Of a stretch of 64,000 nucleotides of DNA, positions 1-9,031 are shown in pieces. This DNA is from Candidatus Latescibacterota bacterium (GTDB lineage Bacteria; Latescibacterota; UBA2968; UBA8231), in contig JAJEIO010000029.1 in the NCBI GenBank assembly GCA_022827835.1, positions 248,001 through 312,000 of the forward strand. Reading direction: 5' to 3'. Both the position numbers and the translations under genes were made by a program. The notes below the pieces were generated by a model. That model searched no databases and was not told the origin of the DNA. It worked only from the letters and a program-made list of their open reading frames with translations. The first letter of the stretch is position 1. The number at the start of each line of letters is the position of its first letter.

Positions 1-921
1 GCTATTAAGGAGCATCTCGACGTAGCTGCAGAACAGATCCAAGCTAACGCTGGCATGGCATCTGTGCAGGATGGCATTGATACTACCCTTGAAAGGATTG
101 AGAAGCTCAATGAGGATCTTCGGCCCGCCCACGAGATGCTGGCACAACGAGTGACGGAACTCGCTCAGGAACGCGATAGGCTTGAGCAACTGGTAAGCGA
201 GGCTCACTTAGGCATCTGCGAAGACGTCGAGTCTATGCGTCGTGATCTCCTGGGAGGTCTAGACGCCTGCGTAGACCAACGTGCTCTCAAGAACCTGATC
301 GAACAAGATATCGGCGAAGACGGCAAGATATTGGAAAGGAAGATCACCAACATCGTGAAGCGCTGGGGGCAGACCCTGACGGGACAAGCCAATCCCATCT
401 TCGAACAGATCAGTGCGAGCATGGAGGAAAATGACAGCCTATTCGGTGACCTCATAAAGCGTGGCGGGCCGGAACTCGCCAAAGCACTCCAGAAGGTTTT
501 CGGCGGAAGTCCTCGTCAGATCGCCGATGGTATCCTGCGCCTCCGGAACACACTGAAGATCCCCCTAAAGTTCAAGCCCGGAGGGGCCGTGAGGCTAGCC
601 AAGTTCCTCAAGAACGTCGCTTGGCTGACTCCCCTTATAGAGGGGGTACCGATCTTGATAGACTTCTACCGAGAGCGGAGACAGGCATCCGAGGTCGCCA
701 AGCTCAAGGAAGTTATCAATCAAGGGCTGGAAGAATTCTTTGAGACCTTCACCTGCGACGAGTTCGAGCGGCAGGCCTGCCCAGGGCTGGCCGAGATACG
801 GCAGATGGCCAAGGAGCAAGAGACTAACCTTCTCCAAACAAAGAAGAAGCTCCAGGCCATCAGCGATGCGGCCCTCGATTTTCGGAATCTGAGCATCATG
901 GATGGAAATAAAACGCCCTGA
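1..921 (+). CDS. Partial coiled-coil protein, possible dynamin-like (LeoA-type) C-terminus
   Basis: The reading frame is open from base 1, so this is the 3' part of a longer gene; the first internal ATG is at 55. The visible 306 residues are largely helical. An N-terminal heptad-like stretch (about residues 20-70 of the visible part) is rich in Glu, Leu and Arg. A short hydrophobic patch lies near visible residues 205-225 (around LTPLIEGVPILIDF), followed by another charged helix. The order helical stalk, amphipathic or hydrophobic patch, helical tail, together with the KFKPGGAVRLAKFL segment, recalls the C-terminal part of bacterial dynamin-like GTPases of the LeoA type. The GTPase domain would lie outside the window, so this is a guess. 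A 61-bp gap with a good ribosome-binding site separates it from the next gene. Confidence 0.5.
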   Translation, partial: AIKEHLDVAAEQIQANAGMASVQDGIDTTLERIEKLNEDLRPAHEMLAQRVTELAQERDRLEQLVSEAHLGICEDVESMRRDLLGGLDACVDQRALKNLIEQDIGEDGKILERKITNIVKRWGQTLTGQANPIFEQISASMEENDSLFGDLIKRGGPELAKALQKVFGGSPRQIADGILRLRNTLKIPLKFKPGGAVRLAKFLKNVAWLTPLIEGVPILIDFYRERRQASEVAKLKEVINQGLEEFFETFTCDEFERQACPGLAEIRQMAKEQETNLLQTKKKLQAISDAALDFRNLSIMDGNKTP

Positions 922-982
922 ACCGGATGACATCCTGCAACCCCCTTTATTCATTACGTTTCGTTTCTGAGGAGGACAAATC

Positions 983-2134
983 GTGAAAATCACCGATGTC
1001 GAAGTCATTCATTTTCTCACCAAACACCGTGGTCGGAGTGCTGGGTCGCGCTGGGGCTATGGCGTGTGGATTGACGACGAGGAGGTGGAAGGTACTAGTG
1101 CGATCACTAGGATTTCCACCGACGAGGGCGTCACAGGGCACATGCTGGGCGGCAATAAGGCGACTATGGAAGGTGCCATCAAAAATCTCCTAGTCGGCGA
1201 GGATCCTCTCAACCGCGAGAAGTTATGGCATTGGATGGATCAGATGTCCACGTTTGGGCACAGCCTCGCCGAACACGAACTCGGCATTGTCGATTGTGCG
1301 CTGTGGGATTTGGCCGGGCAAAAAGCCGGTATGCCCGTGTACCAACTTTTGGGCGGCACCCGCGATAAGGTCGAAGCATACGCCAGCACGTACCCGAACT
1401 TGGGTGGCCCCGAAGTGTATGAGGAACTGGCGCGAGAGTGCGTAGCGCGCGGTTATAAAGCCTTCAAGGTACATGCCAACATCTGCTGGAATCCGCACAC
1501 GCGGGAACCAGCGCCGCAACTGCCGGGGTTTCCCAAGGAGGATGTGGAGATTTGTCGCGCCGTGCGCGAGGCCGTGGGCGACGATATCGTGCTGATGCTC
1601 GATCCGTTCGGCGTCTATACCTTGGAGGAATCGCTGTGGGTCTCACGGGAATTGGAAGAATTGAACTACTACTGGTTGGAACACCCGATGGTCGAGACAC
1701 GGGTGGAATCCTATCGCCGCTTGACGCAGCAGACCTCCATCGCCATTTGTTCCCCCGAGCACGTCAAGGGCGGTCCCTTTGCTCGGGCCGAGTGGCTGTT
1801 GCAGGGAGCCTGCGACATGTTGCGCATTGATGTGAATTACGGCGGCATCACCGGCTGCTGGAAGCTCATTAATTTGTGCCAGCTCTACGGCGTGCAATGT
1901 GAAATACACGGGGTTGGTGCCCCGCATGTGCATTTGGCTGCGGCCACTCCCGAAGCCACTTGCCGCTATTACGAACGCGGTCTGTTGCGCCCTGGGCGGG
2001 ATTACGACGAGAGCCCGCCGCATCTTGGACAGATTACCGATCCTATGGACGACGAAGGGTGCGTACACGTATCGCAGGAACCGGGATTGGGGATAGCCTA
2101 CAACTGGGATTATATCGATGACAACCGGATTTGA
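983..2134 (+). CDS. Mandelate racemase/muconate lactonizing enzyme family dehydratase
   Basis: Enolase-superfamily enzyme of 383 residues, a usual length for acid-sugar dehydratases. It starts at GTG 983 behind a GAGGAGGA Shine-Dalgarno. Metal ligands sit at the expected spacing: D207 (MLDPFG), E233 (WLEHPM) and E259 (SPEH). A mandelate-racemase-type Asp-His dyad is present as D283 (RIDVNYGG) and H309 (CEIHG). The usual second-strand KxK motif reads K-V-H around residue 163, so the proton-abstraction chemistry on that face may differ from mandelate racemase. The family removes the proton alpha to a carboxylate and often dehydrates sugar acids; the substrate cannot be read from sequence. The next gene begins 16 bp downstream, so the two are probably co-transcribed. 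Confidence 0.85.
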   Translation: MKITDVEVIHFLTKHRGRSAGSRWGYGVWIDDEEVEGTSAITRISTDEGVTGHMLGGNKATMEGAIKNLLVGEDPLNREKLWHWMDQMSTFGHSLAEHELGIVDCALWDLAGQKAGMPVYQLLGGTRDKVEAYASTYPNLGGPEVYEELARECVARGYKAFKVHANICWNPHTREPAPQLPGFPKEDVEICRAVREAVGDDIVLMLDPFGVYTLEESLWVSRELEELNYYWLEHPMVETRVESYRRLTQQTSIAICSPEHVKGGPFARAEWLLQGACDMLRIDVNYGGITGCWKLINLCQLYGVQCEIHGVGAPHVHLAAATPEATCRYYERGLLRPGRDYDESPPHLGQITDPMDDEGCVHVSQEPGLGIAYNWDYIDDNRI

Positions 2135-2150
2135 TCGGAGGAATCGACAG

Positions 2151-3245
2151 ATGCAAAAGTGCAGTGCGATCCTAACCGTTGGCGTGCTGTGGGCACTGTC
2201 CGCGGCCGCACTGGAACGGCCGGATACCACCTTCAAAATTTTTCAGTTCCCCGCCGATCAAATCCCCCGCGTTGATGGGGATGTATCCGATTGGGGCATG
2301 GTTCCTGCTGACTACGCCATCGGCATCGATCAATTGAAAGACACTGTACACGACAGCCCGATTGATACCACCGATCTAGACGTCACCGTGCGCGTCGGCT
2401 GGGTAAAGGGGCTAAACCGACTCTACTTCCTCTACGAAGCCTATGACGACTACTGGGATTTCAGCCACCGCGATCTGCACAACGACATTTTGGAGATCGT
2501 CGTCGATGGGGATTTGTCCGGTGGGCCTTTGATCCCCCAACTGCGCGAGGACAAGGAGACCAACGGGCTGGAGGGCCTCGACGGCCACTTCAAATTCCAC
2601 GGCGTCCACGCCCAGAACTACCACGTCTTGACCCCGGCTGATAGCAAGCCCTGGACTATGGTCTGGGGTGCCAATCAGTGGATTTACGAGTTGCCTTGGG
2701 CCAATGCAGCGGCGCGCTACGATTTTGCGCCGGGCGACAGCGGGCACTACACGCTCGAATTTTGGATCACTCCTTTCGACTACGCCCCGGCCGACGGGCC
2801 GGAGCGCGCCGTGGAGTCGAAGCTCGAAGAGGACGCCTTGATCGGCCTGAGCTGGTGCATTCTCGACTACGACGATAGCGAGGTCAAACAGCAGGAGTTC
2901 GAGGGCTTTTGGAACCTATCCCACAAGACCACCATGTACGGCAACGCCTCCGATCTGGTCGGCTTCCGGCTGATGCCGCTGGAAAAAGCCTTGCGCGATC
3001 CGGTCGAGGCGCAATGGGAATTTACCGTCCTCGATATGGAACGCCGCTTGGTCGCGTTCAAGGATTTGTCCTACGGGGATATCCGCTCATGGCGCTGGGA
3101 TTTCGGCGACGGTAACACCTCGACCGAGCAACACCCCATCCACCAGTACGCAGAGCCTGGGACGACCTATACAGTCACGCTTTACGTCGAAGGCCCCGAG
3201 GGGAAGGCACGGATGTCGAAGGTGTGGGACGTGATCGTCCGCTAA
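2151..3245 (+). CDS. Secreted protein with CBM9/DOMON-like domain and C-terminal PKD domain
   Basis: The start chosen is ATG 2151, preceded by CGGAGG; an in-frame ATG at 2118 overlaps the previous gene and would bury the signal peptide. The N-terminus (MQKCSAILTVGVLWALSAAA) is a clear signal peptide. Residues about 35-230 contain the VDGDVSDW pattern and alternating aromatic strands typical of carbohydrate-binding family 9-like or DOMON beta-sandwiches. Residues about 300-364 form a PKD domain (WRWDFGDGNTS followed by HQYAEPGTTYTVTL). No catalytic domain is seen, so the protein probably binds a glycan or other surface ligand in the periplasm or outside the cell. It sits between a sugar-acid enzyme and a glycosyltransferase. 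Confidence 0.75.
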   Translation: MQKCSAILTVGVLWALSAAALERPDTTFKIFQFPADQIPRVDGDVSDWGMVPADYAIGIDQLKDTVHDSPIDTTDLDVTVRVGWVKGLNRLYFLYEAYDDYWDFSHRDLHNDILEIVVDGDLSGGPLIPQLREDKETNGLEGLDGHFKFHGVHAQNYHVLTPADSKPWTMVWGANQWIYELPWANAAARYDFAPGDSGHYTLEFWITPFDYAPADGPERAVESKLEEDALIGLSWCILDYDDSEVKQQEFEGFWNLSHKTTMYGNASDLVGFRLMPLEKALRDPVEAQWEFTVLDMERRLVAFKDLSYGDIRSWRWDFGDGNTSTEQHPIHQYAEPGTTYTVTLYVEGPEGKARMSKVWDVIVR

Positions 3246-3266
3246 AACGGTCGAACTGAGAGTCCT

Positions 3267-4973
3267 ATGGGGCGACTCTGGCATTGGGGAGGGATCGTCT
3301 TTGTACTGGCGTTGAGCCTGCGTTTGGTGCATGCGTTCCAGATGTCGGCCAGTCCTCTTTTTACTATGCCGGCGGTGGACGCGGCTACGTACTCCGAACA
3401 GGCGGCCAGCCTAGCCGAAGGCAATTGGTTGGGACGCGGCCAAGACCCATTCTGGCAACCTCCGCTCTACCCTTATTTCCTCGGCGTAATCAAGCTCGCA
3501 TTTCCCGAATCCTTTTACTACGCATCCCGTTTTGCGCAGGCGCTAATCGGCAGCCTTACCTGTGTGTTGCTGTACTTGGTTGGGCGGCGATTTTTTGGGG
3601 CAGGCATTGGTTTTATCGGCGGCCTCATTGCGGCGATGTACGGGCCGCTGATCTATTTTGATGCCCGGCTCTTGCCGGCTGGTCTTGCTACTCTTTTTAC
3701 CCTTGTCAGTCTTTGGCTGTTGATGCGCGCGGTTGAGCGGCCGACGAGACCCATTTTTATAGTCGCGGGTTTTGCGCTGGGACTCGCTTCGCTTACTGCG
3801 GCGATTCTCGCGTCCTTGATCCCGGGTGTGGCCATTTGGCTGTTCTATTGGTTGCGGAAAAAGGCTGCGTTGGCAGTCGTTGCTTTTCTATTGGGGGCGA
3901 TACTGGCAATCGCTCCGGTGACGCTGAGAAATTACATCATCGGTGGGGATTTCGTGCCGATCTCCTATAATGGGGGGGTGAATTTCTACCTAGGGAACAA
4001 CGCGAACGCCGAGCAGACGCTCGCACTGCGTCCGGGATGGGAGTGGGAGGAACTGGTTGCTCTGCCGCTGCGGGAAGGGATTACGCTCCCTTCCGCTAAG
4101 TCCCTGTTCTTTTACAGGCAGGCCCTTGAGTACATACAGAATGCGCCCTTCGATTACATGGGATTGCTGGCGGCAAAAACTGCCCAATTTTGGCGAGGTG
4201 ATGAAATAGAGCGCAATCAGGAAATGTACTATTGGCGCAAGTATTCAAGCGTTCTCTCGGGGACCTTGTGGAAATGGGGGGTGGCTTTTCCCTTTGGCTT
4301 GGTAAGCCCGCTCGCGTTGCTGGGCCTGATCGTGTACATCCGACGGCAGGGTCTTACGCTACCGGTACTTTTCGTCCTCGGCTATAGTTTCGCGGTGATC
4401 TCCTTTTTTGTCGCGGCGCGCTACCGCTTGCCGATAGTTCCGCTGCTGATTCTGTTTGCTGTGTACGGGGGAAGCTGGCTGTATGCGAGATGGCGGCAAA
4501 AACCTTTCCAACAGGCAGTGTTGCCGACGGCTGTTCTCGCCCTTTTGGTGCTGTTGGTGAATTGGGATTTGCCGCCGATGGATGGGCGGGGCAAGGCGGC
4601 CACGCACAACGATTTGGGCAATGCCTACTTGCAACAAGGTCGCTACGATCTGGCGCTGCTAAAATACGAACAGGCCACGCGGCTCGACTCGACGTATTGG
4701 CAGGCTTGGTTTAACCTCGGTTCGCTGCGGGCGCTGCGCGGCGATTTGCGCGGCGCGCTGCCCATCCTCCTGAACGTGTTGGAGCACGAGCGGGAGCGCG
4801 CTGGCGTGTGGAGCAATGTGGCCGGCGTCTATGTGGGGTTGGGACAATATCAGCAGGCGGCCGAGGTTCTCGAACAGGCTGTGGTGGCGGCACCGCGCGA
4901 GGATATATACGCGGCGTTGGAGAGAGTGTACGCAATGATGGGGAAGCCGAGGCGTGGTGAACGCGACGAATAG
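3267..4973 (+). CDS. GT39/ArnT-like membrane glycosyltransferase with C-terminal TPR repeats
   Basis: An integral membrane protein of 568 residues. About ten hydrophobic segments fill residues 5-440. The first periplasmic loop carries the Asp-containing pattern of dolichyl-phosphate-mannose or ArnT-type transferases (PAVDAATYSEQA, then QPPLYPYFLG), which use polyprenyl-phosphate sugars. Residues about 450-560 form three TPR units (NDLGNAYLQQGRYDLALLKY and following). The stop codon lies inside the next gene (20-bp overlap), so translation of the esterase gene is probably coupled. The likely role is transfer of a sugar to a lipid or surface polymer in the periplasm; donor and acceptor are unknown. 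Confidence 0.75.
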   Translation: MGRLWHWGGIVFVLALSLRLVHAFQMSASPLFTMPAVDAATYSEQAASLAEGNWLGRGQDPFWQPPLYPYFLGVIKLAFPESFYYASRFAQALIGSLTCVLLYLVGRRFFGAGIGFIGGLIAAMYGPLIYFDARLLPAGLATLFTLVSLWLLMRAVERPTRPIFIVAGFALGLASLTAAILASLIPGVAIWLFYWLRKKAALAVVAFLLGAILAIAPVTLRNYIIGGDFVPISYNGGVNFYLGNNANAEQTLALRPGWEWEELVALPLREGITLPSAKSLFFYRQALEYIQNAPFDYMGLLAAKTAQFWRGDEIERNQEMYYWRKYSSVLSGTLWKWGVAFPFGLVSPLALLGLIVYIRRQGLTLPVLFVLGYSFAVISFFVAARYRLPIVPLLILFAVYGGSWLYARWRQKPFQQAVLPTAVLALLVLLVNWDLPPMDGRGKAATHNDLGNAYLQQGRYDLALLKYEQATRLDSTYWQAWFNLGSLRALRGDLRGALPILLNVLEHERERAGVWSNVAGVYVGLGQYQQAAEVLEQAVVAAPREDIYAALERVYAMMGKPRRGERDE

Positions 4974-6945
4974 AGTATGGTTTTTGCGCTTGGCTACCTT
5001 GGCGGTCGGCGTGGTCTTGGTGGTGGTGGCCGAGGGCTTGCTGCGGCTCGTGCCGGGATTGGGGTCGTCGCCGTTGGTAGTGACTTTGGCCGAGGATGAG
5101 GCGACCGGCGAATCGCTGCACGCGACGAGTCGGTTTTATGCACAGCGATTTTTTGCGCAATACAAGGGTCGGTTGGCCGCTGCGGGGCAGATGGGCGAGC
5201 ACTTCTTTGTGGAACCCGCGCCTGCTAACCGCTATCGCGTCGTGTTTGTCGGCGCTTCTACGGTGCAGGGTTTTCCCCATCCGCGTCGCTTGGCCGCAGC
5301 GTCCTTTTTACAGGAGATGCTGGCGGATGTGTGGCCGGAGCGGGAGGTGGAGGTCGTCAACTTAGGTATCACGTCTATTGCCAGCTTTGCGGTGGCGCAG
5401 GTGGTGGAAGATGCGTTGGTGCTGTCGCCGGATCTGGTCGTCGTCTATACTGGGCACAATGAGTTTTACGGGTTGTACGGGGCGGGGCGGTATCAGCGGC
5501 TGAAGTACTTTTTGCGGCAACTGCATTTGACGCATCTGGTGGATGGATTGCTAGGGGGCATTGGGACTGGGGACGAGCCGACGGAGTTGATAAAGATGGC
5601 GGCTGCGCGCGGCGAGGTACCGTTGCACGATCCCGGTCGTGCGACAGCGGAGCAAAATTTGCGCGACAATTTGCGGCGCGTGAGTCGGCTCTGCGAACGA
5701 GCGCAGGTGCCCTTGGTGCTGTGTACTATCGTGGCGAATGACGCGGGATTTGCGCCGGTTGGTTCGACGGAGAGTGGAGAGGTGTGGAAGGCACAGGTAG
5801 AGCAAGCGGCGCAGGTACTGACGCGGGGTTACGTTGCGCCGGAGGATGCTGAGGGGGCGCTACAGCAATTGGAGCAAGCGGCAGTTCTTTCGAGCGAACA
5901 CGCTTGGTTGTGGTATTTGCAAGGCCGGGCGTTGGAGCGGTTGGGGCGGGATGCCCAAGCGCAGCGGGCCTTTCGCAAGGCGCGGGATTTGGACACCATG
6001 CCATGGCGTGCTCCCACGGCGCACAATGCGGTGATTCGCGCAGTCGCCAAAGAGCATGGGACTGTGTTGGCGGATGTGGAGGCTGCGTTTGCAGATGCTG
6101 CGCCCGTGCAGGGCGTGGGTTGGGAGTGGATGGTGGATCACGTTCACTTTTCTGTTGCCGGACAGGCTTTGTTGGCGCGGACTGTTCTTCACAGCGTCGC
6201 CGAATTACAGAACATTGACTTGGGATTGCTGCGGAGCGCGGAGGCGTATCGGCGCGCTTTGGGCGACCTGCCGGTGGAGCGCGTGGTCGCGTACAACAAG
6301 ATGGGGGCGATGCTCGCGCAAGCGCCCTTGCACCAGTACAATGGGCACAATGCGCGCTATCTCAAGCAACTGGCGGCCATGGAGGGGCAGCGGTTGTCGC
6401 CGGGGGAACGGCGCGGTGTTGAGCAGTGGACTCAGAAGCAGCAGGGGCTGTTGGTGCTGGCGGTGGCGGATCAGCTTTTTACCGAGCGGGATTTTGCGCG
6501 GGCGCAGGTTCACTACGCGGCTGCGCGGCGCGAGGTGCCGTTTACGCGGCGCGGTTTGTGGGCGGCGGTGCAGTGGGGGTGGTGCATCAAGATGCAGGGG
6601 ATAGCGCTTACCGACGAGCAGCGGGACGAGGTGCGGGCAGCGCTGAAACAGGCGGGATTCCTCGCGCACGATCCGGCCGTGGGTGCGTCCTTCGTCGATT
6701 TTGTCAAGGGACAGCTCTATCATTTGCTTGAAGAACGCGATCCGGCTTTGCTGCATTTGGAGCGCGCTTTTTTGGCCGAGGATTTTCGCCGCCGCTATGC
6801 GTTGAGTTTGTTTCAGGCGTTGGCGGCAGAATTGGTTTGGGCTGGGCGGGTGGAGGATGCGCGGGAATATGCGCGCTTGGTGGGGGGAGAGGTTGGACAG
6901 GAGGCGCATTTTTTGCGGATCGTGGAAGAGCAACTTGACGATTGA
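4954..6945 (+). CDS. Membrane-anchored SGNH/GDSL esterase with TPR repeats
   Basis: Starts at GTG 4954 (a second GTG follows at once) inside the end of the glycosyltransferase gene. One N-terminal membrane segment (residues about 8-30) anchors it. SGNH blocks are visible: GAST at about residue 100 (block I, Ser nucleophile), a conserved Gly in VNLGITS, Asn in YTGHNEFYG (block III) and the terminal DHVHFS (block V, Asp-x-x-His). A TPR-like pair lies at about residues 290-350, between blocks III and V, and further helical repeats continue to the C-terminus. Such proteins are usually periplasmic acyl-esterases or O-acetyl-modifying enzymes. Its coupling to a TPR-bearing glycosyltransferase suggests joint work on the same glycan. 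Confidence 0.75.
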   Translation: MVNATNRVWFLRLATLAVGVVLVVVAEGLLRLVPGLGSSPLVVTLAEDEATGESLHATSRFYAQRFFAQYKGRLAAAGQMGEHFFVEPAPANRYRVVFVGASTVQGFPHPRRLAAASFLQEMLADVWPEREVEVVNLGITSIASFAVAQVVEDALVLSPDLVVVYTGHNEFYGLYGAGRYQRLKYFLRQLHLTHLVDGLLGGIGTGDEPTELIKMAAARGEVPLHDPGRATAEQNLRDNLRRVSRLCERAQVPLVLCTIVANDAGFAPVGSTESGEVWKAQVEQAAQVLTRGYVAPEDAEGALQQLEQAAVLSSEHAWLWYLQGRALERLGRDAQAQRAFRKARDLDTMPWRAPTAHNAVIRAVAKEHGTVLADVEAAFADAAPVQGVGWEWMVDHVHFSVAGQALLARTVLHSVAELQNIDLGLLRSAEAYRRALGDLPVERVVAYNKMGAMLAQAPLHQYNGHNARYLKQLAAMEGQRLSPGERRGVEQWTQKQQGLLVLAVADQLFTERDFARAQVHYAAARREVPFTRRGLWAAVQWGWCIKMQGIALTDEQRDEVRAALKQAGFLAHDPAVGASFVDFVKGQLYHLLEERDPALLHLERAFLAEDFRRRYALSLFQALAAELVWAGRVEDAREYARLVGGEVGQEAHFLRIVEEQLDD

Positions 6946-6988
6946 CGCACCGTCTCCTTTTTTGGCGTCCTGTTAATTTTGCCAAGAA

Positions 6989-8983
6989 GTGCGCCCCGTG
7001 CAAAAGAAAATCCCCATTCATTACCTCGCCCATCTCAGCGATCGCTACCTCGTTGAATTGGCCGGGTCCGGCCTGAGTTGGCGGTCTATGCTGCTCGGTT
7101 TGGGGCTGGTCGTCGCCATCAGCATTGGCAGCCCCTATTCGATATGGATGGTAGGCTCGTCGGAAATGACGTGGTCGTACTTTCCCATTGCCGTGGGCGC
7201 GCCGCTGTTTTTCTTGGTCCTAGGGAACGCGCTGTTCAAACGCGCCCTTAGCTCGACCGAGCTGATCACCATCATCATCATGGGGCTGGTCGCCAGTGGT
7301 ATGCCCATCTTCATGGTCGGCCTGATCCTCAGCATCATCTCCAAGCCCTATTACGGCGCGCTCCCCACCAACCAGTGGGCTGAATACGTCCATCCCTATC
7401 TGCCGGATTGGGCCGTCCCTGATCCAGCGCACGACGCCATGCGCTTTTTCTACGAGGGCCTGCCGAGCAAAGACTTGGCTATTCCGTGGGGAGCGTGGGC
7501 CGAGCCGCTGCTGTGGTGGTTGCTGTTGGTGCTGGCCATATACTTCGTCGGCCTGTGCTCGGTGGTGGTGCTGCGCCGGCATTGGATGGAGCGCGAGCGG
7601 CTGACCTTCCCCCTGACCGAGGTGGCCTTGATGCTGACTGAAGAGGCCCCGGGATCGGCGCTGCCACCTGCGCTCAAAACCCGGGTGTTCTGGATCGGCT
7701 TTGCCATTCCGTTCGGCCTGATCGCCTTTAACATTCCCAGCTACTTTTATCCTGGCTTGGCGCAAGTGCCCGTCTTTCAGGGATGGGCCTTTTCTCTCAT
7801 TCCCCAAGCACCGGCCATCAACCTAGTGATGTACTTCCCCGTCTTGGGGTTTATGTATCTGGCTCCGCTGGCCATTTCCTTCAGCGTCTGGTTCTTCCAT
7901 CTGCTCTACTTGGTGCAACTGGGCCTGATTACTGAAACGGGGCTTTTCAATTTGCGCGCCGACCCGTTTGTGTACAGCGGGACTCCCTTGTCGTGGCAGT
8001 CTTGGGGGGCCTTTGTGGCGATGGTGGGGTGGAGCTTGTGGATGGCGCGGAGTCATCTCGCGGCCGTGTGGCGCACCGCGTTGGGACGCGCCGGGCGGAT
8101 CGACGACAGCGACGAGATGATTTCCTATCGGGTCGCCGTGGGTGGCGGGTTGGCCGGGCTGTGTTTTATCCTCGGCTGGCTGTGGCGCAGCGGCTTGGAC
8201 CTGCACTTGGCGGCCCTCTATATGGCGGCCGCGCTGACGATCTTTTTGGGCATTACGCGGCTGGTGGTGCAAGCGGGTCTGCACTATTTGACGACGCCTA
8301 TGAGCGCTCAGGGTATGGTGGTGGCTGCGGCTGGCTCGGCCTTGGGACCGCAGAACTTGGTCGCACTGGCGCTGACTTTTGCGTGGTCCAGCGATGTGCA
8401 ATCCACCTTTATGCCGTCGGCAGCCAACGCGCTCAAGCTGCACGATTACTACACGCATCGACGCAGCGGGGGGCTGGCCTTGGCTATTGGTTTGGCAGTA
8501 GTGGTCAGCTTTGTCGCAACTACCAGCTTTATGATCTACCTGTGCTACGACTACGGGGCGAGCAATCTGCGCTCGTGGTTTTTCAATGCCTCTGGCGGTG
8601 CGGGCGGCCGGGCGTTCGACTGGGTCGCCGAGCAAACGCGCAATCCTGCGTCCGTCGATTGGGACAAGCTCGGTTTGGCTGGTAGTGGAGTGGTGGGCTA
8701 TTTGGTGTTGGCGTTTTTGCACTATCGAATCGCGTGGTGGCCCTTGCACCCGGTGGGGTTAGCCGTAGCCTCGACTTGGATGGTCAGGCGGATTGTGTTC
8801 TCGGTCTTTTTGGCGTGGGCGTGCAAGGCGTTGATCTTGCGCTTTGGCGGTGTGACGCTCTACCAACGGCTCAAGCCGCTGTTTATCGGGTTAGTGGTGG
8901 GGTTTTTCTGCGGGGTTTTTCTGTCGTTTGTGCTCGACTGGGGCTGGTTTAAGGGCGCGGGGCATCCGATTCTGCATGGGTGA
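6989..8983 (+). CDS. DUF6785-family polytopic membrane protein (OPT-like)
   Basis: A 664-residue integral membrane protein with about 14-16 hydrophobic segments. The translation start is GTG 6989 or GTG 6998; neither has a strong Shine-Dalgarno. The order of features is that of the DUF6785/DUF6784 family: a short cytoplasmic head, then a long extracytoplasmic loop with the NQWAEYVHPYLPDW pattern, then RRHWMERERLTFPLTEV, and near the end LHYRIAWWPLHPVGLAVAS. The family resembles oligopeptide-transporter-like carriers and is common in Planctomycetes, Latescibacterota and relatives, but no substrate is established that I can cite. A second member (57198-59342) shares the same landmarks. It lies 43 bp after the esterase gene. 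Confidence 0.7.
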   Translation: MRPVQKKIPIHYLAHLSDRYLVELAGSGLSWRSMLLGLGLVVAISIGSPYSIWMVGSSEMTWSYFPIAVGAPLFFLVLGNALFKRALSSTELITIIIMGLVASGMPIFMVGLILSIISKPYYGALPTNQWAEYVHPYLPDWAVPDPAHDAMRFFYEGLPSKDLAIPWGAWAEPLLWWLLLVLAIYFVGLCSVVVLRRHWMERERLTFPLTEVALMLTEEAPGSALPPALKTRVFWIGFAIPFGLIAFNIPSYFYPGLAQVPVFQGWAFSLIPQAPAINLVMYFPVLGFMYLAPLAISFSVWFFHLLYLVQLGLITETGLFNLRADPFVYSGTPLSWQSWGAFVAMVGWSLWMARSHLAAVWRTALGRAGRIDDSDEMISYRVAVGGGLAGLCFILGWLWRSGLDLHLAALYMAAALTIFLGITRLVVQAGLHYLTTPMSAQGMVVAAAGSALGPQNLVALALTFAWSSDVQSTFMPSAANALKLHDYYTHRRSGGLALAIGLAVVVSFVATTSFMIYLCYDYGASNLRSWFFNASGGAGGRAFDWVAEQTRNPASVDWDKLGLAGSGVVGYLVLAFLHYRIAWWPLHPVGLAVASTWMVRRIVFSVFLAWACKALILRFGGVTLYQRLKPLFIGLVVGFFCGVFLSFVLDWGWFKGAGHPILHG

Positions 8984-9031
8984 GTGGATTGCCGTATATT
9001 GAGGTCGCCACTACGAGAAAGGTATTCGCCG

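Noticed and set aside
7823..8749. A 308-codon frame opposite the first DUF6785 gene
   Set aside because: It is antisense to a clear membrane protein gene, is rich in Arg, Gln and His, and has no recognisable domain; typical shadow in high-G+C DNA.
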